From a virus: 64,000 nucleotides of DNA. Every line of letters starts with the position of its first letter. Positions within the stretch are counted from its first letter, which is position 1. The notes under the pieces were generated by a model. The model was given only the letters and a program-made list of their open reading frames with translations, made no database searches and was not told the origin of the DNA. Positions 46,472 to 56,400 of the stretch are shown in pieces. Location of the stretch: positions 1-64,000 of IMG/VR virus record IMGVR_UViG_3300032046_003126; one strand, given 5' to 3'. Both the position numbers and the translations under genes were made by a program.

Positions 46472-47185
46472 ATGGGATTCCTACAGAATGATTCAAATAA
46501 TATTATACTCGACGCAGTGTTAACAAGCACTGGCAGAGAATTTTTATCTAGAAATGATGGAAGTTTTAGTATTATAAAATTTGCAGTATCCGATGATGAA
46601 ATTGATTATGGTATTATAAAAAAATTCGGTAGAACGGTTGGGCAAGAAAAAATTGAAAAGAATACACCAATTTTTGAAGCTCTAACTAATGGAAATTTGG
46701 CTCAAAAATACAGATGTTTGTCTGTATCTAATCCTAATTTAATTAGATTACCAAGTATGTCTTTGGTTGGTGAAGGTGTTGATAGTAATAACAATATTGT
46801 AGCTATAGGAAACACGACAATTAAAAGGCGCACCCTCAACGTATCACAAACCATACAAGACGAACAAACCATAGATGTAGAACTTAGAGATCAGGCTTTT
46901 GTTGTAGAGATGTCAAATCTATTTTTACAGGTGCTAGGATCGGCACCAGACAACATTGATGCTCAACAGAGAGCAACATATATCCTAATAAGAGATGCCT
47001 CGGAAACGTCTCTGGGTGGCTCTAAAGTAACCTTTACAATTTCTACAAAAGCAATCAGTTTAAAAGAATTTCAAATATATGGCACAACTTACAATAAAAG
47101 TCTTATTAGTACATTTGTAAAAATATATGGAATTCAATCTGGTACAGTTACAGAATTTGAAGTACAAATAAATAAAGATTCGTGA
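46472..47185 (+). CDS. Tail protein of the ILDxLLTxxGR family (paralogue)
   Basis: A 237-residue protein with an AAGGTG site before its ATG. It shares the N-terminal family pattern (NIILDAVLTSTGREFLSRN and FAVSDDEIDYG) with the 316-residue gene at 36874 but is shorter, with a different C-terminus (VTFTISTKAISLKEF, then FVKIYG). Two members of one family in one tail module suggest proteins occupying equivalent sites. Presumed virion protein. Confidence 0.6.
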   Translation: MGFLQNDSNNIILDAVLTSTGREFLSRNDGSFSIIKFAVSDDEIDYGIIKKFGRTVGQEKIEKNTPIFEALTNGNLAQKYRCLSVSNPNLIRLPSMSLVGEGVDSNNNIVAIGNTTIKRRTLNVSQTIQDEQTIDVELRDQAFVVEMSNLFLQVLGSAPDNIDAQQRATYILIRDASETSLGGSKVTFTISTKAISLKEFQIYGTTYNKSLISTFVKIYGIQSGTVTEFEVQINKDS

Positions 47186-47231
47186 TAATTACAAAAACAT
47201 AAAAATACAAAAGGCATAACGGTATAAGAAC

Positions 47232-48428
47232 ATGGCAATATTTAAAGAGTTTTCTGGAGAAGATATTAAAAGCAATAGGTCGTTTTTAAATCAGTTAGTC
47301 GATATAGTGAATGACGATATTTCTGGTTCCAACACAAGAAAACAATATCAGGTGTATGTAACCGGAGGGGTCGGTCCTGGTGTTACATCTTCTTTGTTCC
47401 AAACTACATTCGATCAGGACTTTACACTACAAACAGCAAATCCAGTGTTTGATATGACATTTGGATTCTTTAGTGCTTCAAATATTGTCACTAACTTAAA
47501 TCCAACAATTGATTTAAATGGTAAATATATTTTTCCTTCTCAGTCGTTAATGATGAGAGAAAAAATGGATATTTATAGATTGTTTGCACAAAATTTACTT
47601 GGTAGTGCCGATAAATCATTTGAATATACTTCAACTACAAACAAAATAGACAATGCTTTATTTATTTCTTTCAAGAGATTATTTGCCAGAGATCAAATAA
47701 AAAGAGAAACCTTTGCTATAAAATTATCACCATCTGCCGCTTATGCAAAATATAATCTTGAAGTTAATTCTACAGGTCCACCTAAAATTTTATCTGATAT
47801 AGGTTCGACTGCAAATATTGGATATTCTTTTGGCGGCCAGGTTTCGTCAATTGTTGATTCCTCAAATACCTCAAACGAATTAGGGCTTTTATATATTGAT
47901 AAAGGAATCGCAGTTCTAGATATAGATAAAGTTTTTGATCAAGTTACAAAAATCTCTGGTACGATTAAAGCTATGTCTCCAAGTGGATATAATTTTGTAA
48001 GTGCATCATTTAATGAGTTTCTCACGTCAGCATCAATAGATCAAGCCCTTGATCATATTTGTAGTACAAGATTTACAGGTTCTTCTGCAACATCAATCAC
48101 ATTCCAAAATACAACAAATATTAATTCTACATTGTTTTTCTGTAGATTAGGAGCAGATGAGTTCAATTATTCTTCTAATCCAACATTTACAGATGAAAAT
48201 AACAGAATTGTTGTTATTGATCAAGGACAAGAAACAACACAAAGAACATTTACATTCGTATCAACAATTGGTTTATATGATGCGAACGATAATTTGCTTG
48301 GTGTTGGTAAGTTGTCTAGGCCAGTGCTAAAAGACGACGAGCGCGATTTAACTCTAAAAGTTCGAATCGATTATATCTCACATAGTACTACATCAATAAA
48401 TAATAAAAAGAAAATTAAAATATCTTAG
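47232..48428 (+). CDS. Structural protein with shared LYDxNxxLL C-terminal domain
   Basis: A 398-residue protein. The last about 60 residues, FVSTIGLYDANDNLLGVGK with LSRPVLKDD and LTLKVRIDY, match the end of the LamG protein at 48951 (LTTLYIHDENMNVIAKTN, LAQPVMKRD, KFNWKMDF). The domain is common in phage tail proteins of this kind. The N-terminal half is rich in Ser, Thr and Gly. It is preceded by a 46-base gap and followed by an AAGGATAA hairpin region, which ends the tight run of structural genes. Confidence 0.6.
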   Translation: MAIFKEFSGEDIKSNRSFLNQLVDIVNDDISGSNTRKQYQVYVTGGVGPGVTSSLFQTTFDQDFTLQTANPVFDMTFGFFSASNIVTNLNPTIDLNGKYIFPSQSLMMREKMDIYRLFAQNLLGSADKSFEYTSTTNKIDNALFISFKRLFARDQIKRETFAIKLSPSAAYAKYNLEVNSTGPPKILSDIGSTANIGYSFGGQVSSIVDSSNTSNELGLLYIDKGIAVLDIDKVFDQVTKISGTIKAMSPSGYNFVSASFNEFLTSASIDQALDHICSTRFTGSSATSITFQNTTNINSTLFFCRLGADEFNYSSNPTFTDENNRIVVIDQGQETTQRTFTFVSTIGLYDANDNLLGVGKLSRPVLKDDERDLTLKVRIDYISHSTTSINNKKKIKIS

Positions 48429-48450
48429 TTTAAACATTAAATCTTTATTG

Positions 48451-48480
48451 TTATCCTTGTAGTTAATTCTATAAGGATAA
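48451..48480. repeat. Inverted repeat (TTATCCTT ... AAGGATAA) before a small gene
   Basis: A perfect 8-base inverted repeat with a 14-base loop lies in the 154-base gap after the 47232 gene. Its right arm holds the AAGGA ribosome binding site of the small gene at 48489, so the stem could hide that site. It could also be a transcription terminator-like hairpin, but no T run follows. Confidence 0.45.
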
Positions 48481-48488
48481 TTTGTTTT

Positions 48489-48590
48489 ATGAAAGAAAAT
48501 AATATAAAATTTGAGATATGGAAAAAGGATGAGGTTCAAAATTATTATAAACAATTCTATAATAGTAATATAGGTTTAAAAAATGAATAA
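48489..48590 (+). CDS. Small unknown protein (33 aa)
   Basis: A 33-residue ORF (MKENNIKFEIWKKDEVQNYY...) with an AAGGA ribosome binding site 11 bases upstream and a stop at 48588-48590, overlapping the ATG of the metallopeptidase at 48583. The overlap suggests translational coupling. It is charged, without recognised motifs. It could be a leader peptide for the peptidase, or a real small protein. Confidence 0.4.
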   Translation: MKENNIKFEIWKKDEVQNYYKQFYNSNIGLKNE

Positions 48591-48921
48591 TTATCCAATA
48601 AAAATAGGTGGAAAAAAATATAAATTATCTTTAACCGATCACAAAACTGATGAAATTTTTAAAGACAATGAAGAAGCTAATGGGTATATAAAATACGATT
48701 TAAGCGAAATAAACATTCGTTCATCTAATTCTAGTGATGTAATTAAAGAATCTATTATACACGAGTTGTTGCACGCTCTTTTAGATGATTCTGGTGTTGA
48801 TGATTTAAACACAGAAAAACTAGTTAAAATACTAACACCTAGACTTAATGCTTTATTAGAAGATAATCCTGAATTTATTATGAAGTTTATTAAAAATGAT
48901 TTTACATTTGATCATATTTAA
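48583..48921 (+). CDS. Small HExxH metallopeptidase
   Basis: A 112-residue protein with a zinc-binding HELLHALLDDSG motif at about residues 65-76 (His-Glu-x2-His with downstream Asp) and a preceding ESIIHELL helix. The size fits ImmA/IrrE-like or other phage minipeptidases rather than a full protease. Such proteins cleave repressors or act as assembly proteases. It sits among tail structural genes, so an assembly-linked role is possible but not shown. No signal peptide. Confidence 0.65.
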   Translation: MNNYPIKIGGKKYKLSLTDHKTDEIFKDNEEANGYIKYDLSEINIRSSNSSDVIKESIIHELLHALLDDSGVDDLNTEKLVKILTPRLNALLEDNPEFIMKFIKNDFTFDHI

Positions 48922-48950
48922 CATAAAATGTTAGTAGAGTATTATTGTAA

Positions 48951-51278
48951 ATGTCATTATTCAAAATAAACGAAGACGATAGAGATTTCTTTACATTAGA
49001 GACGCATCCCAAAAGGAGTTATTTAAGTTCCTCTTCAGGAATTACTGGTTCTGTTTATATCTATGCCCGTCACTCTGCACTAGAGAAAGAAGCTCAACCT
49101 CTTTCTATGTTTAGTTCATCATTATTTAATGATGTGAATTTAAATGAATTATTAAATAATTGTAAATTATATTCTGTTGTTTCTGGAAATAACTACGGAC
49201 AAGTCTCAGGGTATTTATCTAAAGTATTTGAACAACAACCATCGGCCCGAAAACAACAAAAATTAGATATAATAAGATTCACTCCTCCATTTGTGTATAA
49301 TACAAATACAGGTAGAAAATTAGCTACAATAAATTCTTTGATGCCTTTTTATCGTTCGCAAAATTCAAATTATAATTACAATGTGTCAAATTATTTTTGT
49401 TTGAATTTTTTTACTTCAAGTGATAATCATAATGATGCAGTTTTATTGTATCCAAATCAACCAACGACCCAATATCCTTATGGACAATATTGCCCAAATA
49501 ATGGATGGTCTTTTGATTTTAGAATAAATCCAAAATATACTACCGATACAGTAAATTCGGATTTTAAAACAGGCACAATCTTTCATTTATCTGGGGTATA
49601 TGCAGTTTCTCTTTTAACTGGTTCTTCAAGAGATTTAAACGGATATCCAGATGCATTTAGAATAATGCTTCAGGTTTCTTCTAGTGCAAACATTAAACCA
49701 AGTGAAGCAACACCTGACGAATTCACATTTTTATCAGATGACAATTCTATTAAAAGAAATGAATGGAGCCAAGTAACAATAAGACATGGTGGAAATTCCC
49801 CAGTTTATGATTTCGGAACAGGGTCTTTTGTTATAAACGATATCGAAAAAGGAATTTTTGTTTTAACTACAAGTTTAGCTACAGGCTCTTTTGGTGCGAC
49901 TTCAGGACCACAAGTATTGGCTGTGGGGAATTATTATGAAGGAGACAATACCGGAACTTCTCAAATGGTTTATTTTTTCGCAAACAATACCACAATAAGA
50001 GAAGGATTATTTGAGTTGAATTCGGCTATAGTTGACAATCCTGCGGAATTTTTATTTGATCATCCTTTAAATGCTGAGGTTCATGAACTTAAAATATTTA
50101 ACAAATATCTTACAGATTATGATCTATCTCTTTTAAGAAACGAATCTCCATCTTCTATAAAAGATTTATTATTTTACTTACCTCCATATTTTACTTATGA
50201 ATCTCCATCCAGATCTTTTCATTTGGGCGCAGGCGGAATACCAGTTACACCATTCCAAACAAAAGATGGATCAACTAACGACTTGTTTAATGTAACAATG
50301 TCTTTTAGTATAGGTGGACAATTCATTAATTTAGAAAATTACACAAAAGACTTTGCAACAAATAATTTTCCAAAATTATTAAATCTAACGTCATCTATAA
50401 TAAATGAAACAACTGATGTTTTATCTGCTAATGAGTTTATATTTGCGACAGCTTCAAATCGTTATAGACAATACATTGTCATGCCATGTGATGATGGAAA
50501 TTTTTATCCAAATTACATTTTTCTTTCAACCGGGTCATTAGATAAATTTAAAAATGATCTAGGAAATACTAGTGTAAATAAAGTGACATTGAGAAATTTG
50601 GTTGGTGGTTTTGATAAAGCATCTGCGTTAACAAGATTATCTGGGTCATTAACAGATGAATTTATTGGTCCATCTCCAGATAATGTGTCTGGTTCTTATA
50701 CAGATTCTTTGGCAATTTATCATAGAACAAGAGATAATAGTTCAAATCAATGTGTTATTTTTGACATATCCAATATATTTTATGGACAAAATATAACCCC
50801 AGGAAGTGTTGTGTTAACAGATACAAGCTTGTCAGGTTCGGGAAATAAAATCTCAACAACCCTAAAAGACGATGGAATGGGTGGTTTATATAGAGCAGAT
50901 TGTTTCTCTAAACAAGCTACTTGGTCTAATATAGGAAATGTATTTTATAATGAAGGTATAATTTTAATAAAATCCCCCCAGCTTTTCTTTTTCGGGGAAC
51001 AGGCTTTTGAGTTAGAATTCAAGGGCGAACAAAACATATATGTTATGAAGCTAAATTTAACTGTATTTCCAAAAACGGCCACATCTTCTTCAAATCCATC
51101 TTATATTTCAACTCCTGCATCTTCTTTAGCGAATGATACCGATAAAGACTTTGTTTGGTTAACCACTTTATATATTCATGATGAAAATATGAACGTTATT
51201 GCAAAAACAAACTTAGCACAACCTGTAATGAAACGAGACGGAGATAAAATTAAATTTAATTGGAAAATGGATTTTTAA
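48951..51278 (+). CDS. Tail structural protein with LamG-like domain
   Basis: A 775-residue protein. A LamG-like domain is seen at about residues 183-398: NGWSFDFRI, NEWSQVTIRHGG, VLAVGNYY, and NAEVHELKIFNKYLTDYDLSLLRN. The C-terminal about 50 residues (LTTLYIHDENMNVIAKTN, QPVMKRD) match the gene at 47232. So it carries both the carbohydrate-binding module and the shared attachment domain. It is the last of the tail structural genes; a short A/T-rich gap precedes the nuclease genes. Confidence 0.7.
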   Translation: MSLFKINEDDRDFFTLETHPKRSYLSSSSGITGSVYIYARHSALEKEAQPLSMFSSSLFNDVNLNELLNNCKLYSVVSGNNYGQVSGYLSKVFEQQPSARKQQKLDIIRFTPPFVYNTNTGRKLATINSLMPFYRSQNSNYNYNVSNYFCLNFFTSSDNHNDAVLLYPNQPTTQYPYGQYCPNNGWSFDFRINPKYTTDTVNSDFKTGTIFHLSGVYAVSLLTGSSRDLNGYPDAFRIMLQVSSSANIKPSEATPDEFTFLSDDNSIKRNEWSQVTIRHGGNSPVYDFGTGSFVINDIEKGIFVLTTSLATGSFGATSGPQVLAVGNYYEGDNTGTSQMVYFFANNTTIREGLFELNSAIVDNPAEFLFDHPLNAEVHELKIFNKYLTDYDLSLLRNESPSSIKDLLFYLPPYFTYESPSRSFHLGAGGIPVTPFQTKDGSTNDLFNVTMSFSIGGQFINLENYTKDFATNNFPKLLNLTSSIINETTDVLSANEFIFATASNRYRQYIVMPCDDGNFYPNYIFLSTGSLDKFKNDLGNTSVNKVTLRNLVGGFDKASALTRLSGSLTDEFIGPSPDNVSGSYTDSLAIYHRTRDNSSNQCVIFDISNIFYGQNITPGSVVLTDTSLSGSGNKISTTLKDDGMGGLYRADCFSKQATWSNIGNVFYNEGIILIKSPQLFFFGEQAFELEFKGEQNIYVMKLNLTVFPKTATSSSNPSYISTPASSLANDTDKDFVWLTTLYIHDENMNVIAKTNLAQPVMKRDGDKIKFNWKMDF

Positions 51279-51338
51279 TAATTTTATACAATTAAAATGT
51301 TCTTATTCTATTTATCTTATGGTCATCTTCCACAAAAA

Positions 51339-51863
51339 ATGAATAAAATAAAAAAATTTACAAAACCCAGAGTAAGAAAAAAATCAAGATATAAAACTGG
51401 GATTCATGTTAGTGCGAAAAGCAATTTGCCAATCAAGTATCGTTCTGGTTGGGAAATGTTTGTTTGTTTATATTTTGATCAAGAACCCAGTATAATAAAA
51501 TATTATTACGAACAAATAAAAATACCTTATGTGGCTAATATCAAAACCGGGAAAGTAAGAACGTATTATCCAGATTTTTTAGTTATTTATTCTGATGGCA
51601 CTAAAAAGTTAATAGAGGTTAAAAGGCAAAATCTACTTGATAATATAAAAGTTCAAAAGAAAGCCGAAGCTGCTAAAACATGGTGCGAAAAAAATCAAAT
51701 AATTTACGAGTTTCTAACGGACGCAAAAGTAAAGGAAATTCAAAAAATGTTCAAACACCTGATGCCAGTTGCGAAAAAGAAAAAGAAAAAAACAACAACA
51801 GCAAAGAAAACATTGTTGGCTCCAACAACAACAACGACGGCGGCAGACCTAAAAAAGAAGTAG
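51339..51863 (+). CDS. TnsA-like endonuclease, T4 gp4 (head completion)-like
   Basis: Taking the ATG at 51339 gives 174 residues (MNKIKKFTKPRVRKK); the ATG at 51297 adds 14 hydrophobic residues and neither has a clear ribosome binding site. The PD-(D/E)XK core has RSGWEMFVCLYFD, EQIKIPY, YYPDFLVIYSDG (catalytic Asp) and KLIEVKRQ (Glu-x-Lys). This pattern is that of the TnsA N-terminal family to which T4 gp4, a head-completion nuclease-like protein, belongs. The C-terminal about 30 residues are a Lys/Thr-rich low-complexity tail that overlaps the RuvC-like gene in another frame. Confidence 0.7.
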   Translation: MNKIKKFTKPRVRKKSRYKTGIHVSAKSNLPIKYRSGWEMFVCLYFDQEPSIIKYYYEQIKIPYVANIKTGKVRTYYPDFLVIYSDGTKKLIEVKRQNLLDNIKVQKKAEAAKTWCEKNQIIYEFLTDAKVKEIQKMFKHLMPVAKKKKKKTTTAKKTLLAPTTTTTAADLKKK

Positions 51864-52408
51864 ATGTTGGTTTAGATATTTCTTCTAGTTGTATTGGAGT
51901 TTGCATTCTTGAACACAAGAAAGACGTTTTAGTAGAAATCTTCAAAATAAAACTAACAAGTACAAAGTTTGAAGATTTAATCGATAAAGCAGTTGAAGTA
52001 AAAAAGCATTTTTCCAGGCTCTCTAAATACTCTATAAAAAACGTTTACGTAGAAGACATAGCCTTGAAGTTTACTAGCGGTAAAAGCTCTGCACACACCA
52101 TTGTAACGCTGGCAAAAATGAATGCGCTGACTTGTTACGAAATGTACTCTCAGTATAATATAAAACCAGAATTTGTTAATGTCAGAACTTGTAGAAAAAA
52201 ATTAGGCATTAGTATAAACACAAAAGATAAAACTAAATCAACAAAAGAAAAAGTTTTTGATATAGTTCGTGTTATGAAAAAAGATTTTCCTTGGGAAACA
52301 CACTTAGCTAAAACAGGGAAGTATAAAGATCAACTTGTATATGATAAGACAAATCAGGATATGGCTGATGCTTACATTGTTTGCGCTAGTGGCCAACTTA
52401 TTAAATGA
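51680..52408 (+). CDS. RuvC-like Holliday junction resolvase, overlapping gp4-like gene in another frame
   Basis: A 242-residue ORF whose ordered part (VGLDISSSCIGVCIL, VYVEDIALKFTSGKS, NVRTCRKKLGI and a final QDMADAYIV) contains the acidic residues of a RuvC-type RNase H fold: Asp in strand 1, Glu in the second motif, and two Asp in the last helix. The first about 60 residues, upstream of that domain, are low-complexity (EKEKEKNNNS, NNNNDGGRP) and lie wholly within the preceding gene, 184 bases of overlap. There is no in-frame ATG closer to the domain. Either the long start at 51680 is real or a shift of -1 from the upstream frame makes a fusion. It should resolve branched DNA before packaging. 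Confidence 0.75.
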   Translation: MVRKKSNNLRVSNGRKSKGNSKNVQTPDASCEKEKEKNNNSKENIVGSNNNNDGGRPKKEVDVGLDISSSCIGVCILEHKKDVLVEIFKIKLTSTKFEDLIDKAVEVKKHFSRLSKYSIKNVYVEDIALKFTSGKSSAHTIVTLAKMNALTCYEMYSQYNIKPEFVNVRTCRKKLGISINTKDKTKSTKEKVFDIVRVMKKDFPWETHLAKTGKYKDQLVYDKTNQDMADAYIVCASGQLIK

Positions 52409-53409
52409 TTTTTACTCAAGGACAATTTATTGATTTTATAGAAACCGTATTTGGTAAAGGTATTTTATCAAATGGAGGGAAAAATATATCTGTTGTTTGT
52501 CCGGTTTGTACCAGAGAAAAAGGAACACAGTATAATAAAAAAAAGTTAGTCATTAGAACAGACAATGGAATTAATCATTGTTGGGTTTGTTCTTATAAAT
52601 CTAAAAATCTATTAGCATTAATAAAAATAACTAATCCTGAATTTCTTGAAGAATACAAAACAACATTTAACAATATCACCACAAACAGTAGATGTTTTAT
52701 TTTAGATATAGATGATGTTGAAAGAACAACAACTTCAACGGATTTTGAAGACATTCTTTTTTTGCCTAAAAAAACAATGCTTTTAGCAGACAATTATAAA
52801 ACATATCATGGAAATAAATATTTTAACTACCTTAGAAAAAGGGGAATTACAGAGATAGAAGACTTATGGTATTGGAAGTTTTTATATACGGTATTTGACG
52901 AAGACTATAAAGATAGAATAATAATACCTTCTTTTGATTCGACGGGCACATTGAATTATTTTACAGCAAGAAGTTTGTTTGATGGGGCTTATGTTAAAAG
53001 ATATAAAAATCCTATAAAATCAAGAGAATCAATTATATTCAATGATATAAATATAGATTGGCAAAATCCACTTACTCTAGTTGAAGGTCCGTTTGATTTA
53101 GTTAAATGCAATCAAAATGCAACATGTCTATTGGGTTCAGTTATTAATATAAAATATGAATTATTTCAAAATATTATAATAAATAATACTCCAATAATAC
53201 TTGGGTTGGATGAAGACGCAACAAACAAGGCTATAAAAATAGCAGAAAATTTATTACGGTACGATATTGATGTCAGTATGATTACGCCTCCAACAAATAA
53301 AGATGTTGGAGATTTATCCAAAGAAGAGTTTAATGATTTATATCAACAAACTCATGTTTTAACAAAAAAAGATTTACTTCTTTACAAAATAAGGAATATT
53401 CAATTATAA
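52405..53409 (+). CDS. DnaG-type DNA primase (gp61-like)
   Basis: A 334-residue primase. The N-terminal zinc-binding part has CPVC and CWVC pairs (around residues 32 and 59). The TOPRIM domain shows LTLVEGPFDL with the catalytic Glu and IILGLDEDATN with the D-x-D pair. T4 gp61 has the same architecture and works with helicase gp41 to prime lagging-strand synthesis. It overlaps the RuvC-like gene by 4 bases and the recombination gene by one base, which places replication and recombination in one transcript. Confidence 0.85.
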   Translation: MIFTQGQFIDFIETVFGKGILSNGGKNISVVCPVCTREKGTQYNKKKLVIRTDNGINHCWVCSYKSKNLLALIKITNPEFLEEYKTTFNNITTNSRCFILDIDDVERTTTSTDFEDILFLPKKTMLLADNYKTYHGNKYFNYLRKRGITEIEDLWYWKFLYTVFDEDYKDRIIIPSFDSTGTLNYFTARSLFDGAYVKRYKNPIKSRESIIFNDINIDWQNPLTLVEGPFDLVKCNQNATCLLGSVINIKYELFQNIIINNTPIILGLDEDATNKAIKIAENLLRYDIDVSMITPPTNKDVGDLSKEEFNDLYQQTHVLTKKDLLLYKIRNIQL

Positions 53410-56400
53410 TGAAAAAAGAAATTAAAATAATACAAATAAGTGATTTACACTGGCGCGGAAATACACGTCATGAAGAATATACAAAATCTTTTGAGTTGTT
53501 GTTTGAACAGTTAAAAGAAATTAAACCAGATTTTATTGTTTGTACAGGAGATGTATTTCATACTAAAACCCAAGGACTCACAAATGAGGTTGTTGAACGT
53601 ATGGCATGGATGTTTAGAAGCTTGGACAAGATAGCTCCCGTTAGGACAATACTTGGAAATCACGACGGAAACCTTAAGAACGAACAAAGACAAGACGCTG
53701 TTACGCCTATTTTTGAAGCAATTGGTTCTGAACCAAGAAATATTTTATATAAAAAATCTGGAAACTATATCGAGCAATTCGATGATAGAATTAATTGGTG
53801 TGTATTTTCTTGTTTTGACAAAGAAAATTGGAATTTGGTATCTCCACAAAAAGACAAAATCAATATAGCACTATACCACGGAAGTATTTCGGGTTGCGTT
53901 GTAGGAAGCAATCACTCTTTAGAACATGGAGAAGAAAGTATTTCCAAGTTTACCAAATATGATTTTGGTTTATTTGGGGATATTCACAAAACTCAATTTC
54001 TTTCTTACAGAAAAGACAAAAACAAAAAAGATAAACCATGGGCCGGGTATCCTGGTTCTTTAATTCAACAAAATCATGGAGAAGAAGAACAAAAGGGATT
54101 TCTTTTATGGACAATAAGAGATACCAAAGATTGGGATGTGAACTTCATTGAAGTAGAGAATGAACGACCATTTTTTACATCTGAATGGAACACCTCAGTA
54201 AAAGGTACTGTTGATTTAATTTTAGAAAAAAGAAAGATAATTAAACAAAATTCTAGAATAAGAATTTTTTCTAATAAAAAAATATCGGCTATAGAAGTAA
54301 AACAATTAACCGAAATATTAAAAAAAGATTATCAAGCCGAAGAAGTATCTTTTAAAATAGATACAAAGGAAAAAATAGATAAAATAAAAACAGGAAACGT
54401 AGAAGCATCAAAAGATAATTTGAGAACAAACACCGAGGTCATTGTTGATTTATATAGAGAATTTGTTGATAAAAATAAAAAGAAAAATTCATTATCTGAA
54501 GAAAATATGCTAATAGCCGAAGAAACAATCAAGGCTTATATTAAAAAAATCGAAGAGGACAACCCAGACGAATCGGCCAAAAATGTTGTTTGGGATTTGA
54601 AAAAAATTGAATTTGATAATGTTTTTAGATATGGCGAAGGTAATTGTATAAATTTCGATAACTTAAGTGGGATTGTTGGTATTTTTGGTCCTAATAGAAT
54701 AGGTAAGAGTTCAATACCAGGAGCTTTAATGTATGGATTGTTCAATACAACCGATCGTGGCCCAATGAAAAATGGCCACATGATTAAAGAAGGAACCAGA
54801 GAGTGTAAAGCAAAAGTACAATTCCAAGTAAATGAAGAAATGTTTTTCGTAGAACGATCTTCGGCATTAGAAGAATCAAAAAAGAAAACAATAGATGATT
54901 CATATAAAACAAGTACAGATTTAAATTTTTATAAAATTGACAAGGAAGACAATATTGTTTCTCTTAATTTAGACGATCGTGACAATACAGATAAAAACAT
55001 AAGAAAAACAATAGGAACAGCAGAAGATTTTCTCATGACATCTTTTTCATCTCAAGGTGACATTAATAGATTTATCAATGAAGGTTCTACAAAAAGAAAA
55101 GAATTGTTGTCAAAATTTCTAAATTTAGATATTTTCAAAACTCTATCGGTTATTGCCAAAGAAGATTTAAATTCTTACAATGCAATAGCTAAAAAATATA
55201 TTAGTATAAATTTCGACCAAGATATTAAAGATTTAGGAAATCAAATAAGTGAAAATAATTCTTTATTAGAATTATATGAGAATAAAATTCTTGAAACAGA
55301 AAACAAATTACAAGATATAAAAACACAATTGTTAATTTATGAACAAAAATTTGATTTTGATTCCTTAAGAACTCTTGAAAGAGATTTGGAACAAAAAGAA
55401 AAAGAATATCAAACAATAAAAAATCTAAAAGAAGAAACTGAAACTAATATAACCAATGTTAGAAAACAAGAAATAAATCTAAAAAAACAACTGGATTCTT
55501 TAGATATACAAAGCCTGGAAGAGAAGATTGAGAAGATGCAGTCTTTAAGGGCTCTAGCAGCCGACATACAGGCTTCTTTTAAGATAGAGACTAATACATT
55601 AGAGCAACAAGAGAAAACGCTTAAAAAGCTAACTGTGGTGCCTTGTGGTGATTCATATCCAACTTGCACCTATATCAAGGATGCACATGAAAATAAAACA
55701 CTGATCGTAGAACAACAAAGCAAAGTCTCGGAGTTAAAAAATAAGTTAAAAGACTTTGAGTTAATAGCAAAAGAATTTATAGAACAAAAAATTGCAGAAA
55801 AATATAAAGAAAGTAAATTGTTAACAGAACAATTAACACAGTTTAAAAATAAATCAGATGTTTTAAATGAAAGATTTAATAATATTAATTTATCTAAAAT
55901 AATAGAAGAAAAAAATAAAATTAATGATAAATTAAATAAAACAAAACAAAAAATAAATTCTGATGATTTAGGAAAAAAAGAAGATTTGCAAGAATCACAC
56001 AAGGTTTTATCTTCACAAATGAGAGAATTTATTAATAATAAAAACGAATCTCTAATTTCTGTAGGTTCTTTGAATCAAAAAATGCAGACTGCCGTTCTTC
56101 AAAAGAAAGAATTGGCAGATTTAATAGAAAAAACAAATATCCAACAAACTGTATATAATGCGTTTTCTAAAACAGGTATACCAACCATGGTCCTAGAATC
56201 ACAACTTCCTGCTATAAATCAAGAATTGCAAAAAATTCTAGCAGGAGTATCTGATTTTCAAATTGAAATAGTGGCTTCATCTACTTCAAATGCAATGGAT
56301 GTTTATATTATCAACGGAACATCAAGAAGAATAATCGAAACTGCATCAGGGATGGAAAAAATGTTATGCTCTCTTGCTCTACGTGTTGCCTTGAATAACT

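Noticed and set aside
51771-51793. Canonical -1 slippery heptamer for a gp4-like/RuvC fusion
   Set aside because: In the gp4-like frame the runs read G-AAA-AAG and G-AAA-AAA, not the A-AAA-AAG type; A-AAA-AAC exists only in the other frame. Slippage remains possible but a standard site is not seen.
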